Assembly: GCA_036273515.1 (NCBI GenBank)
Contig: DASUHM010000001.1
Coordinates: 1 to 55,038, forward strand
DNA from: Gaiellales bacterium
GTDB taxonomy: Bacteria; Actinomycetota; Thermoleophilia; Gaiellales; JAICJC01
DNA: 55,038 nt
Reading direction: 5' to 3'
The first letter of the stretch is position 1. Every line of letters begins with the position of its first letter. Shown piece by piece: positions 7,508 to 14,918 of this stretch. The notes under the pieces were generated by a model. That model saw only the letters and a list, made by a program, of their open reading frames with translations, was not told where the DNA came from and searched no databases. The position numbers were made by a program, and so were the translations under genes.

Positions 7508-8296
7508 CTAAAGGAACACGCCGTTGGTGGCCGGCGCGGGCCCGACCTCGATGTGGACGTGGTTGCCCGCGTCCGAGGTGAACTTGGCCAGCTCCTGCGT
7601 CAGCACCTTGGAGAGGTCGACGACGCTGCCGAGCTTCGTCTTCGCCGCCGAGACGGTCGTCCCGACCACGATCCCCGGCGCGGGGGCGACGTTCGTCAGC
7701 GTGACGACGTCGGCCGGCGTCGAGGTCGGCTGGATCTCAATCACGCTGCCGTGGGCGCGGCCGTCGATCACGTAGGGCCGGATGCTGGCGATCTTGCCGT
7801 CGACCGGCGAGTACACGTCCGTGCCCGCCACCGCGCCGACGTCGACCGAGCCCGTGCTCGGCCCCTGGCCGGCGTCGTCCACGTAGTAGGACGGGCCGCC
7901 GCCGCCGTCGGGCGCGCCGGTGAGCATCTTCGCGATCGTGTTCAGGATCCCGGCGTTCTTCTGCGAGCCGAGCGGCACGAGCGGGACGACGTTCTGGGTG
8001 CCGACGCCGTGGTAGACGATCGCGGTGATCCGGCGGTGGTTGATCGGCACGTCGAGCACCAGGTTGCCCGGCGCGGTGGCCATGCCGAGCGGCGCCGGAG
8101 GCGCGTTCGGCGCCAGCTGCGACGACGGCACGACGCTCGCGATCGCGGCCGGCGAGTTCGTCGACGAGCCGGAGCGAAGCGCCGTCGCCACGATCGTGAC
8201 GACGACCAGCAGCACGACAGCGAGCGCAACCCTGCGGCGGGTGCGGCGGCGGTCGGCGCGACGACGCGGATACCGGCGGCGGTGCCTCGAGGTCAC
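7508..8296 (-). CDS. Exported M23/LytM-like domain protein, probably non-catalytic
   Basis: A 262-residue protein with a highly basic N-terminus followed by one membrane segment (about residues 22-40), then a linker and a C-terminal domain. The C-terminal part has the M23 pattern GTDVYSPVDGKIASI, GSVIEIQP, and the final HVHIEV (His246 and His248). The first zinc-ligand His, normally in H-x-G-x-D before the Asp, is absent: the sequence there is VDVGAVAGTD. Such degenerate LytM domains usually regulate amidases rather than cut peptidoglycan, which is inference here. A GTG at 8296 with TACCCT 7 bases upstream supports the start. It is followed by ymdB. Confidence 0.75.
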   Translation of the reverse strand: MTSRHRRRYPRRRADRRRTRRRVALAVVLLVVVTIVATALRSGSSTNSPAAIASVVPSSQLAPNAPPAPLGMATAPGNLVLDVPINHRRITAIVYHGVGTQNVVPLVPLGSQKNAGILNTIAKMLTGAPDGGGGPSYYVDDAGQGPSTGSVDVGAVAGTDVYSPVDGKIASIRPYVIDGRAHGSVIEIQPTSTPADVVTLTNVAPAPGIVVGTTVSAAKTKLGSVVDLSKVLTQELAKFTSDAGNHVHIEVGPAPATNGVFL

Positions 8297-8303
8297 GCAC
8301 GCC

Positions 8304-8309
8304 AGGGTA
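8304..8309 (-). promoter_or_regulatory. -10-like hexamer TACCCT for the M23-like/ymdB transcript
   Basis: The minus-strand hexamer ends 7 bases before GTG 8296. The roughly 110-base divergent gap to the AI-2E-family gene holds both promoters. Confidence 0.4.
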
Positions 8310-8392
8310 GCGGATCCGGCCCTCGTGGCGGGCGCTCAGCCGGAGCCGCGAGCCCGGCCGGGCGGCGAGGATTGCCCTGGATCCGCGGCTGT

Positions 8393-8398
8393 TACGAT
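8393..8398 (+). promoter_or_regulatory. -10-like hexamer TACGAT for the AI-2E-family permease gene
   Basis: TACGAT overlaps the first of two candidate ATGs (8397) and ends 7 bases before the second (8406). The spacing therefore favours 8406 as the true start of a leaderless mRNA. Confidence 0.45.
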
Positions 8399-8405
8399 GG
8401 CCGCA

Positions 8406-9611
8406 ATGGCTCCCAACGGCCCGGGGAACATCGTGATCCCGCGGTGGATCCAGCTCGTGGGCCTGCCGCTCGTCGTGGTGGGCACGTGGCTGTTCGTGTC
8501 GGCCGTCAACGGGGCGGTGTTCGTGTTCGTGGTCGCGGCCCTGATCGCGATCCTCCTGAACCCGATCGTGCGCGCCTTCTGCGCGGTGCGCATCCCGCGC
8601 GGCCTCTCCGTCCTCCTGGTCTACGTGTGCTTCGCCGTCGCGATCGGCGGCATCAGCGTGATCGCCGGGACAGTGATCGCGCGCGAGGTGCAGTCGGTCG
8701 CAAACCGGGTGAACGACCAGTTCCGCGAGGACTCCCGCGGCGTCACCCCGGCCGACCGCAAGCTGAAGGACCTCCAGCACTGGATCAACACCTCGAGCCC
8801 GGTGAAGGTGAACGTCGTGAAGCCCGGCGAGCGGCTGCTCCACCACGTCGACGTGTCCCACCTGCAGCGCTACTCCGGCCGGGCAGTGTCGGAGGTGCAG
8901 TCGCTTCTGATCACCGTCTTCGAGAGCCTCTTCAACCTGGTGCTCGTGATCGTGATCTCGGTCTACATGCTCCTGGACGCGCCGCGGTTATCGCGGTTCT
9001 TACGCCGGGTCTTCCCGGGGTCCGACCCCGACGACGACCTGGTCACGCGCGTCGAGCGTGCGCTGCTCGCCTACATCCGCGGCCAGACGATGGTGTCGCT
9101 CGCCGTCGGCATCTCGGTCTTCATCGGCCTCGAGATCCTCGGCCTGACGGGGATCTTCCCGGCGGGCTCGACCTACGCGCTCGCCTTCGCCGGCTGGGCG
9201 GCGGTCGTCGAGATCATCCCGTACCTCGGCCCGTGGCTGGGCGCGCTGGCGCCGGCCGCGGTCGCCGCGACCGAGTCGCTTGGGGCCGTGATCGGCGTCG
9301 CCGTCCTCTTCCTCATCATCCACCAGATCGAGGGCCACATCATCGTGCCGAAGCTGATGGGCGGCGCGGTCAAGGTGCACCCGCTGGTCGTGATCTTCGC
9401 CCTGCTCGCCGCCGGCGAGCTCTACGGCCTGGCGGGCGTGTTCCTGGCGATGCCGCTCGTCGCCATCGGCCGCGAGATCGCGGCGTTCCTGTTCGAGCGG
9501 ATCAGCCTCGAGCCGTGGCGGGGCGGCCCGATCCCGGTCGAGGTCGACATCGAGCCGGGCGGCGGCGAGGCCGAGCCGGAGCATCCGCCGCCCGTGAGCG
9601 CGCGGGACTAG
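8406..9611 (+). CDS. AI-2E family transporter (DUF20/TqsA-PerM family permease)
   Basis: A 401-residue protein (404 if ATG 8397 is used) with about eight membrane helices: a pair near residues 15-50, one near 60-85, a long soluble section around 90-170, and the rest between about 175 and 370. The family's conserved second-half motifs are present: GQTMVSLAVG near 218-228, VVEIIPYLGPWLGALAP near 260-277, and HQIEGHIIVPKLMGGAVKVHPLVVI near 300-325. Members include exporters of autoinducer-2 and sodium/proton antiporters, so the substrate cannot be predicted. The C-terminal tail is acidic and proline-rich. The gene ends tail-to-tail with the TPR gene, sharing a CTAG. Confidence 0.88.
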   Translation: MAPNGPGNIVIPRWIQLVGLPLVVVGTWLFVSAVNGAVFVFVVAALIAILLNPIVRAFCAVRIPRGLSVLLVYVCFAVAIGGISVIAGTVIAREVQSVANRVNDQFREDSRGVTPADRKLKDLQHWINTSSPVKVNVVKPGERLLHHVDVSHLQRYSGRAVSEVQSLLITVFESLFNLVLVIVISVYMLLDAPRLSRFLRRVFPGSDPDDDLVTRVERALLAYIRGQTMVSLAVGISVFIGLEILGLTGIFPAGSTYALAFAGWAAVVEIIPYLGPWLGALAPAAVAATESLGAVIGVAVLFLIIHQIEGHIIVPKLMGGAVKVHPLVVIFALLAAGELYGLAGVFLAMPLVAIGREIAAFLFERISLEPWRGGPIPVEVDIEPGGGEAEPEHPPPVSARD

Positions 9612-10732
9612 ACGGTGTCCGGGCGGTCGTGGTTGGAGGGGGCGAGGTCGGCGGCCTGCTCGAACGCCTCCATCGCCGCCTCGGTGCGCCCCGCCTTGCG
9701 CAGGAACTTGCCGTACCAGCGGTAGGCCCGGCCGAGCTCGCAGTGCCAGCCGTTCTGGCGCCTGAGCGCGTCGATGGCCGCGGCGTAGGCCTTCTCGGCC
9801 CGGTCGGCCCGCCCGGTCTCGTCGTAGCTCCGGGCCAGGACGAGGTAGCTCTCGCCGAGCTGGCCGGGGACGGACAGGTTGCCGAGCAGCTCGATCGCCT
9901 CCCGGGCGAGGTCGGCCGCGCCCTCGGGGTCGCCCTGCTGCAGCGCGCGCCGGGCCTCCTCGACCCGCACGAAGCCCTCGTCCATGCCGCTCATGCGATC
10001 GCCGTAGGCCCGCCGGGCGGCGACCAGCTCGCGGCCGGCCTCATCGGCCTGGCCGTCGTCGAGCAGGATGTGGGCGTAGAGGAGATGGGACATGCCCTGG
10101 TCCCACTCGTTGCCGGTCTCGTTGGCGACCACGACGGCGCGGCGGGCGTACTCGACGGCGAGCGGCGTCTGCCCGGTGGCGGCGTAGAGGCGGGCGAGCG
10201 CGCGGTAGGCGTTCGAGCGGGTGGCCTTGTCGATCTCCTCGGCGTCCTCGCGCAGCGCGCCCGTGAGGACGGCGGTGGCGTGGCCGTAGTCGCCCGTGTC
10301 CGCGTAGGCGTAGCTCAGAAAGACGGTGTAGCCGACCATCTTGGCGGCGTCCGTCTCCGGCCGGTCGCGCATGCGCGCCAGGCACTCCTCCAGGATCTCG
10401 ATCGAGCGGGGGAGATTCGTGCCCTCGCCGTGGAGCCGGGCCAGCTCGCGGAAGAGCTCGAAGCGCTCCTCGGGATCGGCTTCTCCGCCCGCCCGTTCGA
10501 GCGCCTCCTCCAGGAGCTCGATCGCGCGCTCGAAGCGGCCCCGGCGCGATGCGATCAGGCCCAGCCCCTCGAGGGCGCGCGAGCCGGAGTCGCGGTCGTC
10601 CAGGGCCTCGGCGGTGCGCAGCGTGCGCAGGAGCAGCTCCTCGGCCTCGTCGAGGCGGTCGAGCGCGACCAGCATCATCGCCTCGGACACCTGTTGGCGC
10701 GGAACTGCCGCGGGGTCTTCGATGTCCGTCAA
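9608..10732 (-). CDS. TPR-repeat protein, HTH-less paralog of the neighbouring XRE regulator
   Basis: 374 residues from TTG 10732; a GGAG lies 8 bases upstream of this TTG, and no ATG or GTG fits the homologous region better. The whole chain is tetratricopeptide repeats with Ala/Leu-rich helix pairs. The repeats align along their length with the upstream gene product; both end with YGKFL, then a short insert, then EAFE/EAFEL AADLAPSN. The difference is that the XRE DNA-binding domain is missing. The gene follows the XRE gene after 22 bases on the same strand, so both are probably made from one mRNA. It could be a peptide- or protein-binding partner of the regulator. Function is inferred only. 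Confidence 0.75.
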   Translation of the reverse strand: MTDIEDPAAVPRQQVSEAMMLVALDRLDEAEELLLRTLRTAEALDDRDSGSRALEGLGLIASRRGRFERAIELLEEALERAGGEADPEERFELFRELARLHGEGTNLPRSIEILEECLARMRDRPETDAAKMVGYTVFLSYAYADTGDYGHATAVLTGALREDAEEIDKATRSNAYRALARLYAATGQTPLAVEYARRAVVVANETGNEWDQGMSHLLYAHILLDDGQADEAGRELVAARRAYGDRMSGMDEGFVRVEEARRALQQGDPEGAADLAREAIELLGNLSVPGQLGESYLVLARSYDETGRADRAEKAYAAAIDALRRQNGWHCELGRAYRWYGKFLRKAGRTEAAMEAFEQAADLAPSNHDRPDTV

Positions 10733-10754
10733 GAGATCCGCTCCAGGGAGCGCC

Positions 10755-12170
10755 TCAGATGTCCGACGGCAACCTGATGTCCGCGGTCGGCAGCGGCGCC
10801 AGGGCGTCCTGGTTGGACGGCGCCAGGTCGGCCGCGAGCTCGAACGCCTCGAGGGCCGCCTCGGCCCGGCCGAGCCGCTTGAGGAACTTGCCGTAGTGGC
10901 GGTAGGCCCGCGCCAGCGCCGGGGCGCCGTCCGGCTGGCGCTGGAGGGAGGCGATCGCAGCCGCGTAGGCCGTGTCGGCCCGCTCCAGCTCGCCGAGCTC
11001 GTCCTGCACCCGGGCGAGCACGAGATGGGCCTCGCCGACGCGCCCGTCGGCCGCCGCCCCGTCGAGCACCGTGACCGCCTCGGTCGCGTAGCGGACGGCC
11101 TCCTCGCCGTTGCCGACCTGGAGGGCGTGGCGGGCCTCTTCGACGAGCAGGCGGCCCCGCTCGACGGGCTCGGCCGCCGGCCCGAACACCTCGCGGGCGG
11201 CGCGCAGGTGGTTGGCCGCCTCCTCGGTGTCGCCCTGGTCGAGCAGCCGCTGCGCGTAGGTGAGGTGGGCCTCGCCCAGCGCGCGGTTGTCGTCGGCCAG
11301 CTCGTAGAGCGCGAGGGCGCGGTCGGAGAAGCGGATCGCCTGGTCGAGCGCGCCGGCCGCGGCATGGCTGCGCGAGATCGCATACTGGCTGGCGGCGCGT
11401 GACGCCAGGTCGACGCCCTGGGCGCGGTCGGCCAGCGCCTCGGCGAGCGCGCTCGCGGACCGGGCGAAGGCCCCGGCCTCGGCGTAGGCCTCGCTCAGCC
11501 ACAGCGAGTAGCGCACAACCTTCGCCTCGTCCGCGGTGGCCTCGCGGCCAAGCCGGGCGATGCAGTCCTGGAGCAGCGCGAGCGCCCGGGCGACGTCGCC
11601 GGAGCGGCGGTAGATCTCCTGCAGGCGGCCGTAGAGCTGCACCCGCTGGGCCGGATCGGGCGGCGTGCCGACCTCGAGCGCCTGCTCGAGCAGCCGGCGG
11701 GCCTCGCGGTCGTCGCCGCGCTCCGCTGCCAGGACGCCCAGGCCCTCGCAGGCCTCGCTCATGCGCTCGCCGTCGCCGTTCACCTCGGCCTCGCGCAGGA
11801 CGCCGCGCAGAAGCTCCTCGGACTCCTCGAGCCGGCCCATGCGGCCGAGCACCATCGCGTCGAGCAGCTCGAGCGAGCGCGGCCGCTGCTGCGGCGCCGT
11901 CTCGCCGGTGAGCTCCTCCGTGCTGACGCCGAGCCGGCGGGCGATCTCCATCAGCACGCGCGGGCTGGGACGGCGGTCGCCGGCCTCGATCCTGGCCAGG
12001 TAGCTGTACGAGCAGCCCTCGAACGAGAGGTCGCGCTGGGTCATCCCGCGCTTGCGGCGCAGGTGGCGGACGCGGGCGCCGAGCTTGCGCAGCGCTTCGT
12101 TGGAGTACTCGCCCTCGTGGAGCTGCGAGACGTCCATGTCTTGACCTTCGCCAGACTCCAGCCAGTCCAT
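10755..12170 (-). CDS. XRE-family transcriptional regulator with C-terminal TPR repeats
   Basis: 471 residues from ATG 12170; ATG 12137 is an alternative, but TAGGAT ends 8 bases before 12170, matching the leaderless pattern of the window. An XRE helix-turn-helix occupies about residues 27-86, with RVRHLRRKRGMTQRDLS and YLARIEAGDRRPSPRVLMEIARRLGV. The rest, about 100-460, is a TPR superhelix of roughly eight to nine repeats. This architecture resembles peptide-sensing RRNPP regulators and many actinobacterial XRE-TPR proteins, which bind a ligand in the TPR groove. It is divergent from hemB, so it may control that operon, itself and the downstream TPR paralog. The ligand is unknown, and no adjacent propeptide gene is visible. 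Confidence 0.85.
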   Translation of the reverse strand: MDWLESGEGQDMDVSQLHEGEYSNEALRKLGARVRHLRRKRGMTQRDLSFEGCSYSYLARIEAGDRRPSPRVLMEIARRLGVSTEELTGETAPQQRPRSLELLDAMVLGRMGRLEESEELLRGVLREAEVNGDGERMSEACEGLGVLAAERGDDREARRLLEQALEVGTPPDPAQRVQLYGRLQEIYRRSGDVARALALLQDCIARLGREATADEAKVVRYSLWLSEAYAEAGAFARSASALAEALADRAQGVDLASRAASQYAISRSHAAAGALDQAIRFSDRALALYELADDNRALGEAHLTYAQRLLDQGDTEEAANHLRAAREVFGPAAEPVERGRLLVEEARHALQVGNGEEAVRYATEAVTVLDGAAADGRVGEAHLVLARVQDELGELERADTAYAAAIASLQRQPDGAPALARAYRHYGKFLKRLGRAEAALEAFELAADLAPSNQDALAPLPTADIRLPSDI

Positions 12171-12178
12171 TCTTGGCA

Positions 12179-12184
12179 ATCCTA
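12179..12184 (-). promoter_or_regulatory. -10-like hexamer TAGGAT for the XRE-TPR gene
   Basis: The minus-strand hexamer ends 8 bases before ATG 12170. It lies 42 bases from the hemB hexamer on the opposite strand, with a short GCACC/GGTGC inverted repeat between them that could be an operator. Confidence 0.4.
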
Positions 12185-12226
12185 CTGCACCCGCCCTGGT
12201 GCGGCAAGAACAACGCGAGCCAGGAC

Positions 12227-12232
12227 TACACT
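12227..12232 (+). promoter_or_regulatory. hemB: -10-like hexamer TACACT for hemB
   Basis: TACACT ends 6 bases before ATG 12239, so transcription should begin at or next to the start codon. No recognisable -35 or Shine-Dalgarno site is present. Confidence 0.5.
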
Positions 12233-12238
12233 CATCGC

Positions 12239-13210
12239 ATGCCGTTTCCCACCACGCGCCTGCGCCGTTTGAGGCGGACGTCAGGCATCCGGCAGATGGT
12301 GCGCGAGACGCGCCTGACCCCGTCAAATCTGATCCAACCGCTCTTCGTCCGCCACGGCGGCGGCGAGTCGACGCCGATCGACTCGATGCCCGGCCAGGGC
12401 CACCACGGCATCGACGGGCTGGTCGAGACGGCGGCCGAGGTGCACGCCGCGGGCATCCCGGCGGTGCTGATCTTCGGCCTCCCCGCTCGCAAGGACGAGG
12501 CCGGCAGCGAGGCCTACGATCCGGAGGGGATCGTCCAGCTCGGCGTCCGCGCCGTCAAGGCGGAGGTGCCCGAGCTCACTGTCATCACCGACGTGTGCCT
12601 GTGCCAGTACACCTCGCACGGCCACTGCGGCGTCCTGCGCGACGGGGTCGTCGAGAACGACATCAGCCTGGAGCTCCTGGCCGACACGGCCGTCTCCCAC
12701 GCCGCGGCGGGCGCCGACATGGTCGCGCCCTCCGACATGATGGACGGCCGCGTCGGCGCGATCCGCTCGTCGCTCGACAACGAGGGCCTGACCGACACCG
12801 CGATCATGGCCTACAGCGCCAAGTTTGCCTCGGCCTTCTACGGGCCGTTCCGCGACGCCGCCCACTCCACGCCTTCCGAGGGCGACCGCAAGGGCTACCA
12901 GATGGATCCGGGCAACGGCAACGAGGCCGTGCGCGAGGCGCTGCTCGACATCGAGGAGGGTGCCGACCTCGTCATGGTGAAGCCGGCGCTGCCCTACCTC
13001 GACGTCCTCCGCCGGCTGCGGTCGGAGACGCTCGTCCCCCTCGCGGCGTACCAGGTCAGCGGCGAGTACGCGATGCTCGAGGCGGCCGCCGCCCGCGGCG
13101 TCGTCGACCGCCGCGCCGCCGCGCTCGAGGCGCTCACCGGCATCCGCCGTGCCGGCGCCGACCTCGTGATCACGTACTACGCCGCCGAGGCGGCGAGGTG
13201 GCTGTCCTAG
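12239..13210 (+). CDS. hemB: Delta-aminolevulinic acid dehydratase (porphobilinogen synthase)
   Basis: A 323-residue protein of normal family length. It condenses two 5-aminolevulinate molecules to porphobilinogen in tetrapyrrole (heme) synthesis in the cytoplasm. Both Schiff-base lysines are seen: Lys195 in AYSAKFASAFYGPFRDA and Lys248 in MVKPALPYLD. The metal-binding loop DVCLCQYTSHGHCG carries Cys120, Cys122 and Cys130, so this is the zinc type rather than the Asp-rich magnesium type. The next gene, hemL, starts 13 bases inside the hemB 3' end. hemL makes the substrate of HemB, so the pair catalyses consecutive steps. Confidence 0.97.
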   Translation: MPFPTTRLRRLRRTSGIRQMVRETRLTPSNLIQPLFVRHGGGESTPIDSMPGQGHHGIDGLVETAAEVHAAGIPAVLIFGLPARKDEAGSEAYDPEGIVQLGVRAVKAEVPELTVITDVCLCQYTSHGHCGVLRDGVVENDISLELLADTAVSHAAAGADMVAPSDMMDGRVGAIRSSLDNEGLTDTAIMAYSAKFASAFYGPFRDAAHSTPSEGDRKGYQMDPGNGNEAVREALLDIEEGADLVMVKPALPYLDVLRRLRSETLVPLAAYQVSGEYAMLEAAAARGVVDRRAAALEALTGIRRAGADLVITYYAAEAARWLS

Positions 13211-14469
13211 CCGAGACGCAGTCGGCGCGGCTCTTCGAGGAGGCCCGCCGGCTCATGCCCGGCGGTGTCTCGAGCCCGGTGCGGGCGATGCGCTCGGTCG
13301 GCCGAGACCATCCCCTGTTCCTGGCCCGCGGGGCCGGCGGCGAGGTGTGGGACGCCGACGGCAACCGCTACGTCGACTGGGTGCAGTCGTGGGGGCCGCT
13401 GATCGCCGGCCACGCCCATCCCGACGTGGTCGCCGCCGTCACGGCGACCGCCGAGAAGGGCACGTCGTTCGGAGCGCCCACCGAGGTCGAGGTCGAGCTG
13501 GCCCGCGAGGTGTGTGCCGCGGTGGGGTCGCTCGAGCAGGTGCGGTTCGTCTCGTCGGGCACCGAGGCCGTCATGAGCGCGCTGCGGCTGGCGCGGGCGC
13601 ATACGGGCCGGACGAAGATCGTCAAGTTCGCGGGCGGCTATCACGGGCACGCCGACGCGCTGCTGGCCCAGGCCGGATCGGGCCTGGCGACGCTCGGCAT
13701 CCCCTCCAGCCCCGGCGTGCCGCCGGCCGTGGCCGCCGACACGCTCGTGTGCGAGTACAACGACCTCGACGGCGTGCGGGCGGCCGCCGAGCGCCACGGC
13801 GACGACCTGGCCGCGATCATCGTCGAGCCCGTCGCGGGCAACATGGGCGTCGTCCCGCCGCGGCCGGGCTTCCTCGAGGGCCTGCGCACGGTGTGCAACG
13901 GCACGGGGGCGCTGCTCGTGATGGACGAGGTCATCACCGGCTTCCGGGTCGGCTACGGCGGCGGCCAGGAGCGGCTCGCCGTCCGCGCCGACCTGACCTG
14001 CCTCGGCAAGATCGTCGGCGGCGGGCTGCCGGCGGCGGCGTTCGGCGGCAGCTCGGCGATCATGGGCCGGCTGGCGCCGGAGGGCGACGTCTACCAGGCG
14101 GGCACCCTGTCCGGGAACCCGCTGGCGATGGCCGCCGGCCTGGCGACGCTCGCGCTGCTGCGCGAGCCGGGCGCCTACGACCGGCTCGAGGAGACCTCCG
14201 CGGCGCTCGCGGCCGGCCTGGAGGCGCCCGGGGTGACCGTGAACCGGGTCGGCGCGATGCTGACCGCCTTCTTCCATCCCGGCCCCGTGAGCTCGTTCGC
14301 CGATGCGGCTGCGAGCGACACCGAGCGCTTCGCCCGCTTCCACGCCCACATGCTCGCGCACGGCATCTACATCGCCCCGTCGCAGTTCGAGGCGCTCATG
14401 CCCTCGCTCGCCCACACGCCGGAGCAGGTCGAGCGGACCGCGGCGGCCGCGGCGGAGTTCGCGGGGTGA
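13198..14469 (+). CDS. hemL: Glutamate-1-semialdehyde 2,1-aminomutase
   Basis: A 423-residue class-III PLP aminotransferase-fold protein. It converts glutamate-1-semialdehyde to 5-aminolevulinate, the C5 route to heme. GSA-aminomutase hallmarks: RRLMPGGVSSPVRA near the N-terminus, the phosphate-binding SSGTEAVMSALRLAR at 119-133, DEVITGFR with Asp243, and the PLP lysine Lys271 in CLGKIVGGGLP. GTG 13198 is chosen because it gives the expected N-terminus and GAGG lies 6 bases upstream inside hemB. The gene is translationally coupled to the following small gene, which starts at GTG 14466 over its stop codon. Confidence 0.96.
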   Translation: MAVLAETQSARLFEEARRLMPGGVSSPVRAMRSVGRDHPLFLARGAGGEVWDADGNRYVDWVQSWGPLIAGHAHPDVVAAVTATAEKGTSFGAPTEVEVELAREVCAAVGSLEQVRFVSSGTEAVMSALRLARAHTGRTKIVKFAGGYHGHADALLAQAGSGLATLGIPSSPGVPPAVAADTLVCEYNDLDGVRAAAERHGDDLAAIIVEPVAGNMGVVPPRPGFLEGLRTVCNGTGALLVMDEVITGFRVGYGGGQERLAVRADLTCLGKIVGGGLPAAAFGGSSAIMGRLAPEGDVYQAGTLSGNPLAMAAGLATLALLREPGAYDRLEETSAALAAGLEAPGVTVNRVGAMLTAFFHPGPVSSFADAAASDTERFARFHAHMLAHGIYIAPSQFEALMPSLAHTPEQVERTAAAAAEFAG

Positions 14470-14852
14470 GCGTGCTGCGGGAGGTGGCCGACCGGGCCGC
14501 CGCCGAGAGCCCCCTCTGGGCCGGCGCGCTGCTCCCGCCGGCGAAGGCCGGTGAGCCGCGCTTCGCGGGCCGCTGCCCCGAGCACCACCTGCTCGGCGTC
14601 GAGATGATCTACGAGGGCTACCTGCTCCACTACGGCCGGTCGCGGCTCTTCTCCCAGACCGATGCCGACCTCGCACTGCTCACCGGCGACTACCTGTATG
14701 CGGCCGGTCTGCGCGAGATCTGCGCCACGGGCGACCTGGGGGCCGTCGGGGCGCTGGCCGGGCTGATCTCGCGCTGCGCCCGAAATCAGGGCGACGGCAA
14801 GGGCGCCGACGACGCGGCGCTCTGGGACGAGACGGTCGCAGCGCTCAGGTAG
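14466..14852 (+). CDS. Short protein resembling part of a trans-polyprenyl diphosphate synthase, without the catalytic Asp motif
   Basis: A 128-residue protein overlapping the hemL stop by four bases (GTGA). Residues 45-55 (VEMIYEGYLLH) and 73-94 (TGDYLYA, ICATGDLGAV) match, in order, segments of the polyprenyl synthase encoded at 24822-25796 (VELVHMATLVH and TGDYLFA, LCATGDMGAV). Where the synthase has HDDQLD, this protein has HYGRSR, and about 10 residues of the following loop are missing. The second Asp-rich motif region is absent altogether. It is therefore probably not an active prenyl transferase; it may be a decayed copy, or a small regulatory or accessory subunit. Coupling to hemL argues that it is expressed. 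Homology is my inference from visual alignment. Confidence 0.65.
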   Translation: MSVLREVADRAAAESPLWAGALLPPAKAGEPRFAGRCPEHHLLGVEMIYEGYLLHYGRSRLFSQTDADLALLTGDYLYAAGLREICATGDLGAVGALAGLISRCARNQGDGKGADDAALWDETVAALR

Positions 14853-14853
14853 C

Positions 14854-14916
14854 GGGGTCAGACCCCGAACAAAAGCGTCACGGAACTGTCACAGCCGGCG
14901 TTCGGGGTCAGACCCC
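14854..14916. repeat. Two copies of the palindrome GGGGTCAGACCCC between convergent genes
   Basis: The 13-base palindrome occurs at 14854-14866 and 14904-14916, 50 bases apart, filling the gap between the convergent stops at 14852 and 14919. Each copy lies 1-2 bases from a stop codon. The copies could act as a bidirectional terminator or be a REP-like dispersed repeat. Confidence 0.6.
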
Positions 14917-14918
14917 GG

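Noticed and set aside
10733-11383. N-terminal extension of the HTH-less TPR protein into the XRE gene
   Set aside because: The extension is an out-of-frame reading of the XRE gene (Arg/Pro/Ser-rich); TTG 10732 has a Shine-Dalgarno and starts where similarity begins.
12187-12200. Short GCACC/GGTGC inverted repeat as a definite operator
   Set aside because: Arms are only five bases; noted as a possibility but too weak to list as a feature.
12185-12226. Possible heme or other riboswitch upstream of hemB
   Set aside because: The predicted hemB mRNA is leaderless and the space is too short for a folded aptamer.
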